64,000 nucleotides of DNA from Acanthaster planci. Taxonomy: Eukaryota > Echinodermata > Asteroidea > Valvatida > Acanthasteridae. The DNA is taken from contig NW_019091502.1 in assembly GCF_001949145.1 (NCBI RefSeq), positions 83,419 through 147,418 on the forward strand, given 5' to 3'. Shown here piece by piece: positions 27,201 to 42,200 of this stretch; position 1 is the stretch's first letter, and each line of letters starts with the position of its first letter. The position numbers and the translations under genes are program-made. A model generated the notes under the pieces. That model saw nothing but the letters and a program-made list of their open reading frames with translations. It was not told the DNA's origin and did not search any database.

Positions 27201-30200
27201 ACGTACATAGTCCACGGAGGTTCGTCTGGCACTGCTTCCCATGCCGGAGGCTCTGGAACTGCCTTCCTAAAGCAGATAACAGGAGCCACAGATTTCACCC
27301 AACTCATCATCAACAATAATGATGCTGGCATTACATCTGCACAGCGCACTCTCCTTAACGAGACTGAAATTGAGGAGTACAACTTTGACGAGCTTCACAT
27401 TCTCAAGAATGTCATCTTGGAGGTAGCAGGTCTGGATAGATACATGACAGTGGCGACACTCATCGGTGATGGTACCAGCACTCTCAGAGTTCATGACACG
27501 ATGACCATGAGTGTTTCTGTAGGACAAGATGAGGTCAGTCTCACATGCAGCTTCCAACTCGATCCAGAAGGAGAACTGAAGCTCCCCGCAAGGGTGTCCT
27601 TCTTTGGACCAAATAACATTCTATCAGGTTAGTAAAGAAATCTACAATTGCAAATTAGTTTCCCCGATGCAACAATTTTGATGGTTATATCGCATGCTTG
27701 ACAGATAAGGTCGTTTGGATGTGATACATCATGCCTATATTTTGACCCGTGGATAGTTACATTGTAGTACAGCAACTTTGTAGTGTGTCCAAGGACATGA
27801 CAATACTTTGGAGGTCTGGAGCAGTTTAAGTTTGTCCAATCGGTGCAATTTACACATTATCAACAGTTTCTTCAAATTGGGAAAGGTTTATGGTCAGGCA
27901 GGATTGTTCAAAGGAGTGTTCAGGTTTGATCTTAACTCACTCGATGTTTGCCTGCAAATGGCCATACATTTGAAATTGGTTTATATATGGCATTCAAAAA
28001 CAAAGTTAGCATGTATTTAGTTTCTTTTCTTTTGTTTGCGTTACAGGTACATTGACAAACATCTTTGAAATGGTGATTGCATCTAACCAACAAGTAACCT
28101 TGTCCCCAGAGGGCCGTACAGCTCTCTTCATTGATGGAAACTATACCTACATATCCGAGCGTGGTGCCTACAAGCTAGCCCTCCTGTCGGTCAACGACTA
28201 CGCAAGCCTGACTTTTGGCGTGTCAGCAAACAAGACAGCAGTCCGGCCTCTATCGATCGGATCATTGGATGTTGAATATAGGGGTGTTGTCAATGGGGAG
28301 ACGCTCCTTATACAGGGAAATGAGGTAGTGTTGCATGCAGGCAGTACCATTCAGCTCTCTGGGGGTGGTTGGGTGGCTGAAGAGGGACCTGGAGCTGGCA
28401 AGAGGGTTCGTATTCATTCCCTTATATTCTTTTTAATTGTTCATCCCCATGCATTTGCAGTGCACTGACTAGTTACTTGAACTTGAATAACTTGTGATCA
28501 TTTTAATTACATCTCCCTGGTAAGCTTGATAGTCCAGCGGTTAAGACATCTGCACTTGTAAGCATGAGGTCATGAGTCCCACCCGAGTAAGCTTGTGATG
28601 TTGTTCACAAGCTCTCAGACACGTACTGAGTATACAGTGTTTGAATATACCTTGGGTAAGGACAAAACCCATAATTAAACATAACATCGCTCCAACGCAA
28701 AGTGCATATACATCTTGAAACTTGTTATCAGTTGAATCACAATTCTATTGAAATAAAACATCATTAGAAAAAAAGAGAAAAACTTTGAATTAGAGCCTCA
28801 AGGTGCATTCATACCTTAGGCCATGCTATAACTTTGAATGAATTTCTCATCCCTGATTTCAAAATGTGTAACATGCAACCCATATTTGCCGAGATTGGTC
28901 ACAAATAAACAGCATGCTGAAAAGTTGAAGAGTCAGAGTTGATCTTTAAGACATGTCCAAAAGCTGTGACTGTGGCTAGTTCCAGTATACGTGTCTATGG
29001 GGAGTGGCTACAGCCACAGGCCAGCGTCTTTTATGAGGGTGCATGTTGTAGGCTACAATCCTGGATAAATCTTGTTGGGCCTCCAACCCCCCGACCCCCT
29101 TTCATTGTTGGGTCTATGCGCGCACAGTCTGCACTCCAGCTGGACGTGACAATGTTGACCAGGGGAATGGAGGAGGGGCTACAGAGTGTATGGCTATTGC
29201 CAAGTGTCCCAACAATTTTGTCCAGGATTGTAACAGCATCCCAGATTTCTATGCACAGCCTTACCAACAATGAATGGTTATTATCTTTCTAGGTTGGCAA
29301 CATTGGCACTGGTGCGGGACATGGTGGCTTCGGAGGGTCTGCCCTAGGCCAAACCGGTGGCTCCCCCTACCAAGCAACCTCGGACCCGCAGGACGGTGGA
29401 AGTGGCGGTGGCATGGGATCGACCGGTAAAGGAGGTCGCGGTGGAGGATACTTGAAGTTGGAACTCAGTGGGACATTGTCACTTGAAGGTCAGCAATCAA
29501 CCAAAATTTTTGCATGAATCTGCATAATTTGCTTCATGCATTCCTAAATTTAAGCACTAAAAAGACTCATCTGTTCAAAATTATTGACTCTGCCAGGTTC
29601 TTGTAAAATCATTCTCAAGTCAGAGCTGTGTTTGATTTTTATCACATTAATAAACTGCCAGTCATCTAAATATATTTCATTTGAAGCTGTGTATTAATAA
29701 CGCAGAACTCTTTCAACAAATTAAAGCAATGACAGAGCAAAATCTATCAAAGAGAAATAAATAAGTACATATTTGCATATGGAAAGTTCCACAGCAGATT
29801 TTTTTTTTATTTTCTCAAATTTCCTTATTCACCATGTTCACAGTAGTAGTGAAGATGTATACATTTGCTAATATCTAGCATGAGAAGAAACGGCTCAAGG
29901 CTGGTTTATAATTGGCTTGAAACCAAATGCGAATGAAGCTTTGATGTCACAAAGTATACACAGAGTAATTTTACTCAACTTGTACATTCGCAGCACATAT
30001 ATTTGCCTTGACGTCACAAATTTGAGTACTTGTTTGCTTTTGTGCTGAGTATGGAGTGGTCTTGCGTGTGATAGAATCCCTCTGGCAGCTGTCAGGAGCC
30101 GTCATCTCTTTTCAAGCAGTTCCCATTTTCATTAAAAATATATTAGCATTGAGACCAATTTGGATCAATCTCTGCTGTCACTGTCATCAGTTAGATATTG

Positions 30201-33200
30201 AAAAGGTGGGGAAGTAATTACGGTGGTTCCAAATCATCCGGTCAAAATTCAGCCAAAGATGGAGCACCAGTTACCTCCTTTCTCAAACAGGATGTATACC
30301 AGAATTGTCATCCAATTTGACAAGGATGCTTAATTGCACTACGGGCAAACGGCACAGGGTTACCAAGTAGAAAACATATTTGCATAACAAAAGCTGGTGA
30401 CGAGCAAATATGTCATGCATTGTGTGTTGGTTGAAAGTGGTGTCCTGATCTTTTTTGTTTGAATGTGTGAATATGTGAAGCTGTGTTTACTGCTCATTTA
30501 AATAGGACCAAGGTCCGCATTTCCTGGCTCTGCTCATGGTAAGTGATTAATCCCCTCTAACCATGGCAGAGAAAACTGTTCTAATTGTAAGCTCATTTCA
30601 CAGGTTAGCAAGGAAATTTGGGTGATTCATGTATGCATATTAAATCCCGTAACTAAGATTTCTCTGCTTACCCTTTTAAAGTAGAATTTTTGTGCTAGCC
30701 CTGTGGGCATAGGAGGTTGATCAAAAGAGCAGAAATCAGCGGATAGCAAAGCCACGAAATGAGGCCCAGATTATTAGAAAAAAGATAAACCAAGTACCAA
30801 TACTTGGAGCATGTGCTTTCTCATGAAAATACAAATAGATCTTTTTAAATATTTCGTTACAATGATTTGGATTGTTTAATAACTGTTATATGAAATTTCA
30901 CACCATTTTCAGTTTGCCAAAGTAGTTACAAAGATTCTTTTTTCTTTCACCTTGAAGAAATCATACATTTTCTAAAAAGATCAAACTTGGCTTTCAATTT
31001 TCAACATGCTTGTGATTCCTATCCAATGCAAAATGAAAGCAGTACTTACTAATAATCTGTACCAGTTTCACATTTGAACATTCAAAATAATCAAGCTGCA
31101 ATTTTTGTAACATTTTAAGTGGAATCCCTGTATCAATTCACAGTATCAAAGCACACTTATGATGATTTTATTTAACACAAATACCAATCAGAAAGATTAA
31201 AATATTTATACATATTTTGACATCTATTTGCACGTCGTGAAATGTTGAAGCTGTTGCTGTTGACAAAGTGATAATGTATTGAAGATACGCAGTAAAGTTA
31301 ATGAACACACAAAGAGCAGTCGTTAGTATAAATGCAATAAGCAAGAATGGTCACAAATTTTCTACCATTAAGACAGAAGAATATGAATCAAATTTGACTC
31401 TACATAATGTAGAGATCTATTGTGTACACAATATGCAAGTTGGTTTTAAATCCTTGTTTAGTTTTCTTATCCAAACATGGGAAAGAAGTAAACATCACAT
31501 GTAGGCCTATCATATTGATATTTACATGTATGTGCATTTTCACTCATCTTTGTGTATCAAGAATTTTGCCTTATTTTCACGCACAAACCTACCAAAAGTT
31601 AATGTCTACATCTACATGTAGTTTGCCGTGCATTTTGGTTGAGTGATTCCAATATTAAACGGTCAATATCTTTAAGGTAGTTGATACGTTATACCTGTAC
31701 TTAACTGGTACAAAGACATAAATATAATTGCACATAAATTTCACTCCAGAATTGGACCATTCCTAAACTTGCAAACCCTAATTGAAAAGAAAACTGTCAC
31801 GTTTCTCACTGACAGCCTTTCTTGTTCCTTGGTTTCTTGAAACCTTTCATGTGAAAAAATCCCCTTGCTAATTTGGTGCAGCTTTTTATTAAAAAAAACA
31901 GTTCTCTAGAATGCCCAGTTAGGAATTATTATTGGTCACGGACAGGCTCTGTGATTCTCAAGACCAGGAAATCTGTTATTGACTTGAAATCTTCCCTTTA
32001 TTTTGGAAAGTTTTCAGTGTCCGGCTGTGTTAGAGCTTGTGTCTTTATGTTCTTTGAGCAGTGAGTTTTTACAGAATTTACATGGATACATAGTGGCTAA
32101 AAATTGATGCAGTCTTGTTTTAAAGGCCTGGTTCCGCTTGTAAAATATCGGCAAACAGAGGAACGCAAAGGCATTCAGAAGGGCATTTGAAAGGAAACCT
32201 AAGATGAAGAGCTCATAACTTTGTTGTCCTGTGAAAAAGTCATAAACGTACATTATTACAGTTGGGCATATGCTGATGTCAAAGAGCATACCAACCAAGC
32301 AAATCATGATGACAGATTTTCTTGCTGGATGTTGGCAGAGGTCCCCAGCCTTAGTTGCATTCTGCTTCATCTTCTGAATTTTCTTAATATGTCTCCTTGC
32401 AATAATGAACATGTAAGCATAGAAGAATACTACAAAAAAATATGGTGCCATAATGAATACGTCAAAGGAAATGGTAAACCAAATTTTAGAAAGGGATTGG
32501 AACTGGCAGCCGCACTGTTCTGGGAGATACGCAGCCCTAAGATTGGACTGGAACGGACCCATGAACAACCCACCAAGTATGGCGATACCCCAGGCCATCA
32601 GCACAGCAGCTATCGCCTTCTTCCGGGTAACGATTTGGTGGAAGTGCAAGGGCTTCTTGATGGCAAGGAATTGAATAAGGCTCATGACCAATAGATTCCA
32701 GAGACTGGCTGTCAGCAAAGCCTGTCGGAGCACGCCCTGAATGTTACACAGTTCTCTGCCAAGAGGCCACTTGCCATAGGCAGCCGAAACTACCCCTGGT
32801 AGGGTCCGAAACAACCCAGTACCCAAGTTGGCGACTGTCAGGGATATCATGCTTATCCTTGTTGGCTCAACAATGGACTTAATACGACACAGGACAATCA
32901 AGGAAATCATATTACCACCAAGGATAAAGAAACAGGTGATACCCATTATTGTGCTAAAAATTACTCTGATGTAAGTTAGCTGGGCAAATTCATTATAATC
33001 TACTGAATCAGTATTATTCATTTTGAAAATAATTTTATGAGCCTTCAAAACTGAATTGAACCTCCAAGGATAGTATTAAATGACCCAAAGTTTGACAGCC
33101 GTCTTACTAAGTTCTTCACAATGTAAAGAAAGTGTCAATTATAGAATTACACGTATAAAAGTAGTACTTTTATTTGCTTCACAAGTGTGCTAGAATTTCA

Positions 33201-36200
33201 AAGAAATCAGATTATGATGTTTTCCTCTGTATTGAGTCTAGATATGTGGCTGCTCTTTTTATTTGATAAATGAGACTCCAAGAAATGAAGTCTTGAAGCT
33301 AGCTGGAATGACAATAGTGATGCTGATACTGATCAGGTAGTAGTCCTTCCTCCTTTCCGGGGCATTTCCTTGTTTTCTTCTTTTCTTTTGGCTGTTCTTC
33401 TCAAGTCATTTCAAAAGATCTTTCATATTTTTCTTGACAACATAAACTTTCCTTGTGATCTTCATTCTCAAGCCAGAACAGGAGGGTTATAGGTGACTCT
33501 TTACTTTCCAGATCATCTACATGCAACCTAATGATCCTACTGGACTGTCTGTTTGAATTATGAATTGTCAGATTTCACGGCTGTACAACTCTTCCGGCTC
33601 TCAGGTTTTACGGGAACTTATATCTTCTCTGAAGATTAAACATGCTAGCAACCTCATTGGATTTCATTTCAGGAGATGCGGATCCACCTTTCCTGCCCAG
33701 AACCCCATGTGGATGGCAAATCAGCAGATCTGTTGAACTGGATGAATTTCGCTGACTCCTTTTAGAGTATCAGTTAATCTCAAGCAATAGATGTTAGAAG
33801 CTGTGGATTTTAAACTCAAGCCCAAGGCCTCTCGTAGATTGCGAGTCAGCTGATCTGAATTTTGATTCAGACACCACAGTGGTAGTTTTGTCCCGTTCAA
33901 CTAGATGGAATTTTCTGTTTTTCTCTTTGTTAATTTATGGCTTGTAGATTGATTTCAAAAGCTGTGGATGCGGAGCTCAAGCCTGAAGTGGCATATGGAG
34001 AGCAGATGTTTTGAAATAAATATAAAATTGACTTCATCCAGTGCCACAGGAGCTGAACTACATCTACGAAGCATCAGTCATAAAGCTGATCTCTCAAGAT
34101 GCCTACAAATCCACCCCACAGAGCTGAGCTGACTTTAGCTTCTTACAAATTTCCCTTGTGAGCAAGAATGTCTGTCATGGGATCTTAACACAGTTTGACT
34201 TCCACAACTGTGGATCCACCATTTAACAGAGACAGCTTTCCATGTAGTCATAGTATGTCCACTTGTTGCTGCCAGGCCAAGGCATTGAGCAGTTCATGTT
34301 GCACTGTGGATACACTGGAGAGATCTGATCATTCATGCAGATTTGTGCAATTTTGAAGTAAGCTGAAACAAGAGGGTGCATATACCACACAGTGACATTG
34401 AACGGCTCTCAAAGTATTACAGTCAGTAGGTGGGAGGTCGTGCTGTCCATAAGAAGACATTGAAGACTGTTAGATGCTTTCTCAGTACGCCAAGTTTTAA
34501 GGACACAGGAGATCAGAGATTAACCAAAGCAAGTCCTATCTTGTCGCCTGTCCTTCACAGATCACGTGTTGCATGGTAAACTCCTTTGTAATTGGCCCCC
34601 CGAAATTCTTTGCTTCAGTATCTCCATTGCCTTCAACAATGAATTCATGTCAAGCACTTTTATCAGTTGATGGATTGTGCTACCTGTGTAATATATCTGT
34701 TGGTCTTAATAAGCACTATACAAACACGCAGAGTGCCTTCCCTGTGTAATTGGCCTCATCCATCAGAATAACCGTCGTTTACCCTGAGTGGGGAATATCA
34801 TGATGGGCATTGTTGACCTTGTTCGCTTTTTCCTCAAAGCACTTCCTGCATTTATCAATCATGCCCTGTGTTTTAATATGATGCTTTTAAGCAAAACAGC
34901 TCATGAAATACTGCCTTAAGAAAGTCAGCTCACAACGCTGACTGCAATTTGTCGATGCAGAAAGTTACCCTCACAGCAACATCCATAACTTAAAATTGAA
35001 GACACTTTTCCTCCAAAAGTGTTATGTCCACATACATTCGGCTCTATAAGATATTAAGAGCATGAACTCTCAGTTTCCAAGTGTTGAAAAGATGAAAGAT
35101 GTCCTCTTCAAAGAAAAGAAATTGCATGCTTTGCTTACCACATTGAAATGAGTGCTTGGTCTATTATCATCAAGGTGGCAGGCTGAATCTGAGTGATGTG
35201 AAATGCAACACAAAAGTTCAAATAAATGTCAGATGATACCATCTTGTACAAAGTCATACCTTAAACCATTCATTGTACATGTATCAAAATGTAATGTACA
35301 TGTACAATGTACCATCACCAAGGACAGGTTGGCATACAAAGGAGATCAATTTTTTCCCCAATAGCTTAATTCTGTCCACAGTTGCAAGTGTATTATATCT
35401 GTGTTCAGTCAAAGGGAATGTATTAGAGGAATAAAGAAAACAGTGCCCTGTCCTCTCTGGTTATAGTAAACAAACGGTCTGCACTTGTGTGGTGTTTGCC
35501 CAAAAATAAGTGCTCATTTTACGGGTTGTGTATTTTGGTCTTAGGCATATTGAATTTAGTAATGATCTACTGCCGATATGCAGATAGACATATAACTGTT
35601 ATGGGGTGCTTCTTTGATGCTGGGTCAAACTTGTATTATTTCCATGCAGGTTCAATTCTAGCTAATGGAGTGACGGGAACGGGAAACAGTGGAGGAGGCA
35701 GCGGTGGGGGTGTCTACATCTCCGCCCAAGCCCTGAGGGGACATGGACTGGTGGAAGCCAGTGGGGGTAACAGTGACGGGCTCGGCGGTGGAGGATCGGG
35801 AGGGAAGATATCTGTGTATCTCCAGAACAAGTCAGTTTTGAAGGAATCCAGGCTCTTTTGGTGTCCCCCATGATACATATTCATTCAGTCTGCTTATCAC
35901 CAAATGAATGCCAACAGTTTATGATGACATTTTAAATTCAAGTCATTAATTTAATGAGAGGCTTTTGGCCTCTTCAAGAAACAGCTCACATCTGGGAATT
36001 AGATTAAAGTTTAATTAAGAGAAATGCCTAAATAGGAGCACGTGCTGTCTCATATCAGAACATCCTTTATTAACATCCTTTACATGTAAGCGCTTTCATA
36101 TGAAAGCGTTCAAAAGAAGCAAGAGTCTTGCATTCTGGGAACATTGCTTTTTGCCTCTGAAAAACTAATGAGTTGCAAAAAAAGGAGCATTTGAAAAATA

Positions 36201-39200
36201 ACAAAAGCATTCTGAGTTTTGAAAATCTTTACATGGGGAGAAGTCCAATCTTAGTTTGTTGATCGTGAGTCAGTTCTGTATTTCAAACAAGGAATGTCAT
36301 TTAGGAACAAAGCGCATGGGTAAGTCCACACATCCAAATTAACGTTCGAATGACCGCAGACACACTCCAGTATGGGCATGGACTTTTAGAATACCTAACT
36401 AGTTCATTCGGAAGAAACTTTAAAGTGCTTTGCCTAGAAACATCTTGCCTAGGACCAGCCTTTTAATGTTTCCAAAGTGTTTATCACCAAAACGGTATTT
36501 CTCTTTACTTTCCTCTATTTTATTTTTGTATTCGGAATATGAAATGTTGTAAAAGCGACAGTAATACATGATGGTGAAGATTTCAGCTCAACTTGTTCTT
36601 TTTTATTTATTTGTTCAATCAGGTTTGATTTTGATGGTACCCTCCGAACCCACGGGGGCCACAACACCGATATTGACAGCAACCAGATCACAGGTGCAGC
36701 GGGAACAGCGTTTATTCGGGATCCTCTCAGCGGCTTCCCAACCAGCAGGGTTATCATTGACGGAGGCAGGGCATCAAGCCTCCCAAGACAAGCCAGAACT
36801 GTCTTGTTTTCAGACAAGGAAGATGACGAGATGGACTACAGCTATGAGTCTCTGGTTTTGCAGGGTAAACTTTTAAAGTAGGAGTGAACATTGCGAAAAA
36901 GAAAGTTGTCACAGATATTGATTGAAGAACAGTTCTTTGTACTCTGATGTCACTTACAATCTTCACAGGAGAGCTTTAAATAAATGAAATCGAAGAACAA
37001 AATTGAATAAAAACCTAATTTATTTGTGGACTAGTCCTGATTAGATGGTATTTGTTCAATGACTTTTAACTACTTTTAATAAAGTCATTGGCAGTTGAAC
37101 TGTTAATCTTGAGCTGAAGACCTCACTTGCAAGACCTACTGGTGTGCCATTCCTCCTGTTGAAAGATCTAAAAATAGATTAAAAACCCACAGGTACCTGT
37201 TTGATATTAAAATTTATACATGTAAAGACATTGTTTTCTGTTTTCATAAGCTCTATATCTTTCATTCCCCCTAGGCTTCTCACACTTGGAGTTCAATGGA
37301 ACAGAATCAACTCTCACAGTCCAGTCTTTCGAAGGCGACAAAACAGGGACATTATATGTCCAGCACAACCAAGTCTTGCTTGCAGAAATCGTCAACGGAC
37401 GTAGCACTCGCATGACCACCCAGGTCAACTTAGACTCTGGATGGAACACAACCCTGGTCTTCCCGTCTGTACTCTCAATCGACCAGACCGAGTTGGTCAT
37501 TCGTGGACAGTTTGACATTCAGAGAGTCTCTGTTGAAGAGAACAGCATTTTCACCCTTACAGACACAAGCCTCACTGTCCGGAGGACCAGAAACGGGTTT
37601 GTCCCAACCAGTAATCCTGGGGCGTACTTGTTTAATCTGCTTGCCCTAAAGCGTGGGTCCTCATTCTCTGTGGACGGAGGCCTGACTCTCACAGGAGGAT
37701 CATTTGAGGTCAAGAGTGGAGTAACTCTCCAGTTTGATTTCTTTGACATTTCATCAGCAGTGGTCACTGTCGAAAGAGGGGCAGCACTTGATGCTAGTGG
37801 AAAGTCCAGAGAAGATCACCCCAATGCAGGTTAGTTGCTCTGTAGACAGTAATATTGACTACATTAATACTAGATTGTCAATCTAGTTTTCCTCTTATTG
37901 TGCATTGATCTTTCACTTGCATGTCAAAATATGTGAGATCAAATCAAGACTTCCATACCCTGTTGAGTTTTTCTCACAGCCAGTGGAAATCACACATTGT
38001 AATGACAGTATAAGGAAGAATATAATTTTATGAAATTTTTCAGTTTTTCTTAATTCTCTATTGATATTTTGTTTGTACCCAGGTGACTTTGCACCCTGTG
38101 GAGGAGGGTCATATGGAGGGCCAGGTGGTGTGGGTCAAAGTGTAGGTGCTTCTCAAGCATTTCCCTCTTTTGGATCAATCTATGTACCCTCCCAGTCAGG
38201 CACCCGCGGTGGGAATGGTGGAGCGGGAGGTTCCTACCTGCACTTTCAGTCACAGGAAATACGCATTGATGGCAGCATGTTGGCCAATGGGAGCCCAGCT
38301 CTCTCAGGAAATGCAGGTGGTGGCAGCGGTGGCAGCGTGTGGATCACTGCCAGTGTGGATTTCCGTGGAACCGGGTTGATATCTGCTACCGGAGGAGCTG
38401 GGGGGTCTCAGAACTGCGGCAGTGGGGGCGGTGGACGTATTGCCGTATATACTGACTCAACAGAACGCTTTGTTGGCCAGTTCAATGCCGCTGGAGGCTC
38501 AGGTCAGTCCAGTGGTGAAGGCGGCCCTGGTTCCATCTACATCCAGGAAGTGAGAGATGGAGAAAGCTTTGAAAAGTTGATGGTTGACAACAGGAATGGG
38601 CAAACCAAGTTATATTTCACACTGAGTGAAGATTGGAGGGAGGGCGCCATTGACGAAATTGACCTGAGCGACAAAGTCCTATTCCACCTGAATCCGGATG
38701 GCTTGCACAGGTCATTTGATATGCGAAAGGTTGTTGGTGATGGTTCTGCCTTGGTTCACATTCATAAGAACCAGACAGTGATATTTGAGAGGGCTCTGGA
38801 GGCTAATGACACAAGTGGTAAGACCTACGTGAATATCAAAGTCGATGCTGACGGGGAGGCCATCATGTCATCAAGAACTCAGATAGTTGGTAAAGGAACC
38901 ACACACATTGCTCTTGATCTGTCTGGAAAGTTAACAGGTGTCCAGGACCTGGCTTTAGCTGATGACCGAATACTGCGGGTGTATCCAACAGCTAATGCCG
39001 TTGCTTTGGTTGGAGATGAGAGTGGAGAACTAGGGGAATTCACTTTTGCCTCAGTGGAAATGGCCAGCGGCAGTCGATGGGAGTTTACTGAGAACATGGG
39101 AGCCACTTTGACTGTTGGGACCATGGACGTCAAATTTGGTGCTGGAATCTGGGCAGATTTTTTCCAAATTACGGCTTTTGATCTGGACATTGAAGTAGGA

Positions 39201-42200
39201 GGTCTTCTGTCATGCACTGGCACAGATCGACAAGGCTCGTCAGATGTAGATCAGTTAGTGGGGAGTGGAAAGACAGAAAGTGGGGTTGACTCAGGAGCTG
39301 GTCATGGAAGCTTTGGCGGAGTTGGCTACTCCATCTCAAATGAAGGAGGAAAGCCATATGGATCCTTGTACTATCCCACAGAAAAAGGGAGCAGGGGGAC
39401 TGTTAATGGAGGACGTGGGGGTGGAACTGTCTTCATCATCTCGGCGGAGCTGATACTAGATGGGGAAATATCAGCAAGTGCAGGCGATGGCAAGACCAGC
39501 CACCGAAGTGGTGGCAGCGGTGGCAGCATTCTGGTTCAGCTGCAGAGTTTTGAAGGCTATGGCTTGCTCTCTGCAGATGGCGGAGATGGTTATGGGAATG
39601 GAGGTGGTGGTTCAGGAGGACGCATTGCTGTCTACACAAATCTCACTAGTCAGTACGGTGGCCGGTACTCTGCTCTCGGAGGTCAAGCATCCAGACAGTA
39701 CTCGCTTCCTGCTGGAGGAGGAAGTGGAACAGTCTTCTTACAAGAGTTGAGAAATGGCGTCCCATTTAAGAGGCTCTCTGTGGACAACCAGAACCGGCAG
39801 ATTACTCAGTATGTCACTTTGAATGAGACTGGTGCTAACAGGTATGAGTTTGATGAAGTCTCCTTGCCAAGGAAATCTTCCCTACATGTTCAGAGGGAAG
39901 TGTCTGACGTAACACTAGTGATTCACAAAGTTTATGGAGACAGAACAGGTCTTCTCCATGCCCATGCAATGCACCACTTTATTATTGAGGTTGTTGAAAG
40001 TGTACCCACAGTGACAAAAGCCCCTGTGAATTTCATCATTGACCAGGATGCCGAGATTGTCTTCCCCGCTACCTTGTATGTGATTGGACATGGCATCCCC
40101 ACAGAAAACTCGGGTGTAGCTTCCTTGGAATATGATGGTCGGCTGACGAATGTTGCCAATTTGATCCTCAACCAGGCAACAACTGTTCAGATTATGCCAA
40201 ATGCTCATACAGCCATCACAGAGAATGGGACCTACATAGAGATTGGTGAGCCAGGAATCTTCGAATTTGGAAGCCTCCTTCTTCTGACAGAATCCACACT
40301 CAATTTTGCCCCAGACATGGGTATGAAGTTCTCGACCAGTGAGCTCCATGGTCGGTATGCCGCAACAATCTCAGCTGAGCATGCTGAGCTGCAGTCATCA
40401 AGCTTGAATATTGAGGAAGGAGCATCACTGACCTGTTCGGCCTCTGCTCGACCAAATGATATGACATCGGAGACACGTGGGAAGGGTAGCCAGGCTTCTG
40501 GGAACAGCGGAGGTGGTGGTGGAGGTCATGCCAACAGGGGAGGCACAGGATACAATAGTGCTGGGACACCTATAGCTGTTGGCGGAAGATCGTATGGCAG
40601 CCTCTACAATGCCACAGAGAGGGGAAGTGATGGTGGCTCAGGACCAAGCCAGGGTGGAGGACGCGGTGCTGGGTACATCAACATCAAGGTGGCAGGCCGA
40701 ATCCAGCTGGACGGGAACATCCAAGCAGATGGATCTACAGCCCCTGCAGGGACGCTCGGTGGAGGGGGAAGCGGCGGATCTGTCAGGGTTGAGTCTTGGG
40801 AGTTAGATGGTCATGGAAGTGTGACAGCTCATGGAGGGGATGGAGATGGCCCTCGCTCTGGAGGTGGTTCCGGAGGCCGTCTTGCTGTATACATAGATGG
40901 ACTGAACAACTTTCAAGGCTCCTATTTGGCATATGGTGGAGCTGGCGGAAATGGAGGCCAAACACCCCATGGTGAACCAGGTTCCATTTATCTCCAGAAC
41001 CTTCACGATGGCAGACCTTATGACCAACTCATTATTGACAACTATGGCAGGTCATGGAGTCATTATTTCACGCTGGATGAAACGGGAACATCCAATTACA
41101 CATTTGATGAAATTCACATGACCAGAATGGCTTCACTTCAGATGTCGTCAGACAAAACAGAGAGGAGCTTAACCGTTAAGACATTGGCAGGTGATCTGAG
41201 TGGGCTTTTGCACATGCATTCCAATCACACTTATTCCATCGATGTGGAAGAGAACAGCAAGACCACGATCAAAGCTGAGGTCAACTTGCGTATTGACCCT
41301 GGTGCCATCGCAGCCATGGCAACCACAGTTGACATCATTGGAACGGGCCAGCCAGCGTTGCTGTGGAACGGTCAGCTCCTCGGAGTCCGACACCTTCGCG
41401 TTGCATACCAGCGAACCGTCACCATTGGATCTGAGGCCCACACAGCCTTGATTGTTGATGGGACATACGAGTACATCGATGACCCAGGAACATTCCGATT
41501 TGCAAGTCTAGAGTTTGGTGCCCAGTCATCCATCGCCTTTCCTCCGCCTCTTGGAATAACATTCAACGTTGGGTTTCTGGTAATTAACAACTTGTTCCCT
41601 TTGACTAAAAAATTCAAACGAAGGCTCTGTTATGAAACCTCATAGAAGAAGATATGGAAAAGATTTTTAACATATGACACGTATTGGATTTACATCTTAA
41701 CACAATGTGACCAGCTTCTGACCTTGACATGTTTCAGTTACAGAAAGTTTATCAGTATTTTCACTTAATTTAAGTATCAATTTTCCTTCAATTAGGATAT
41801 GAAATGGAGCTCCAGTTTCAGTGCTGAGTACTTTGAGATCTACGCCACTGACTACTTCCTGGAACCAAGTGCTACACTAATGTGCTCTGGTCGGGGCCCT
41901 GAGGAGGCTGGCCCTGGAACAGGGACAAGAGGTACTGGCGCTGGTCATGCCACTGTAGGCGGAAACGGTAAGCCAAACTACAAAGGGTACTCTTTTCCCG
42001 GAAAAAACTTAGTTTCAAGTTTGGTTACATAAATTCTTGCAAGGAGTAGTCACCAAAAGAGTGGACTACCCTATTACTGATGAAATCCCCATTTGAATAA
42101 AAGTTGTGCAGTGCCCATTGCAAAAATGTTCCTTCAGTCAAGCATGTTTGTTCATAGCATTCATACCCAAAGTGCAACTGCGCAAGATTAACAGCATAGC

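Larger units (their letters stand above)
29489..35649. other. Intron 32 (6.2 kb), hosts antisense GPCR gene
   Basis: The largest intron of the window, and AT-rich. The only gene seen in it is the minus-strand GPCR at 32014-33021. The flanks 29489-31880 and 33050-35649 hold no other coding segment, tRNA or structured repeat that I can support. Short ACATGTACA-type runs occur near 35276-35310. Confidence 0.7.

Noticed and set aside
32221-32694. Open frame on the + strand across the GPCR locus
   Set aside because: Antisense to the GPCR, with no domain similarity visible; the minus-strand protein has a full seven-helix pattern.
32014-33048. Longer GPCR starting at 33048
   Set aside because: The codon there is TTG, not ATG; the first ATG at 33021 gives a short N-terminus with a glycosylation site right at its start.
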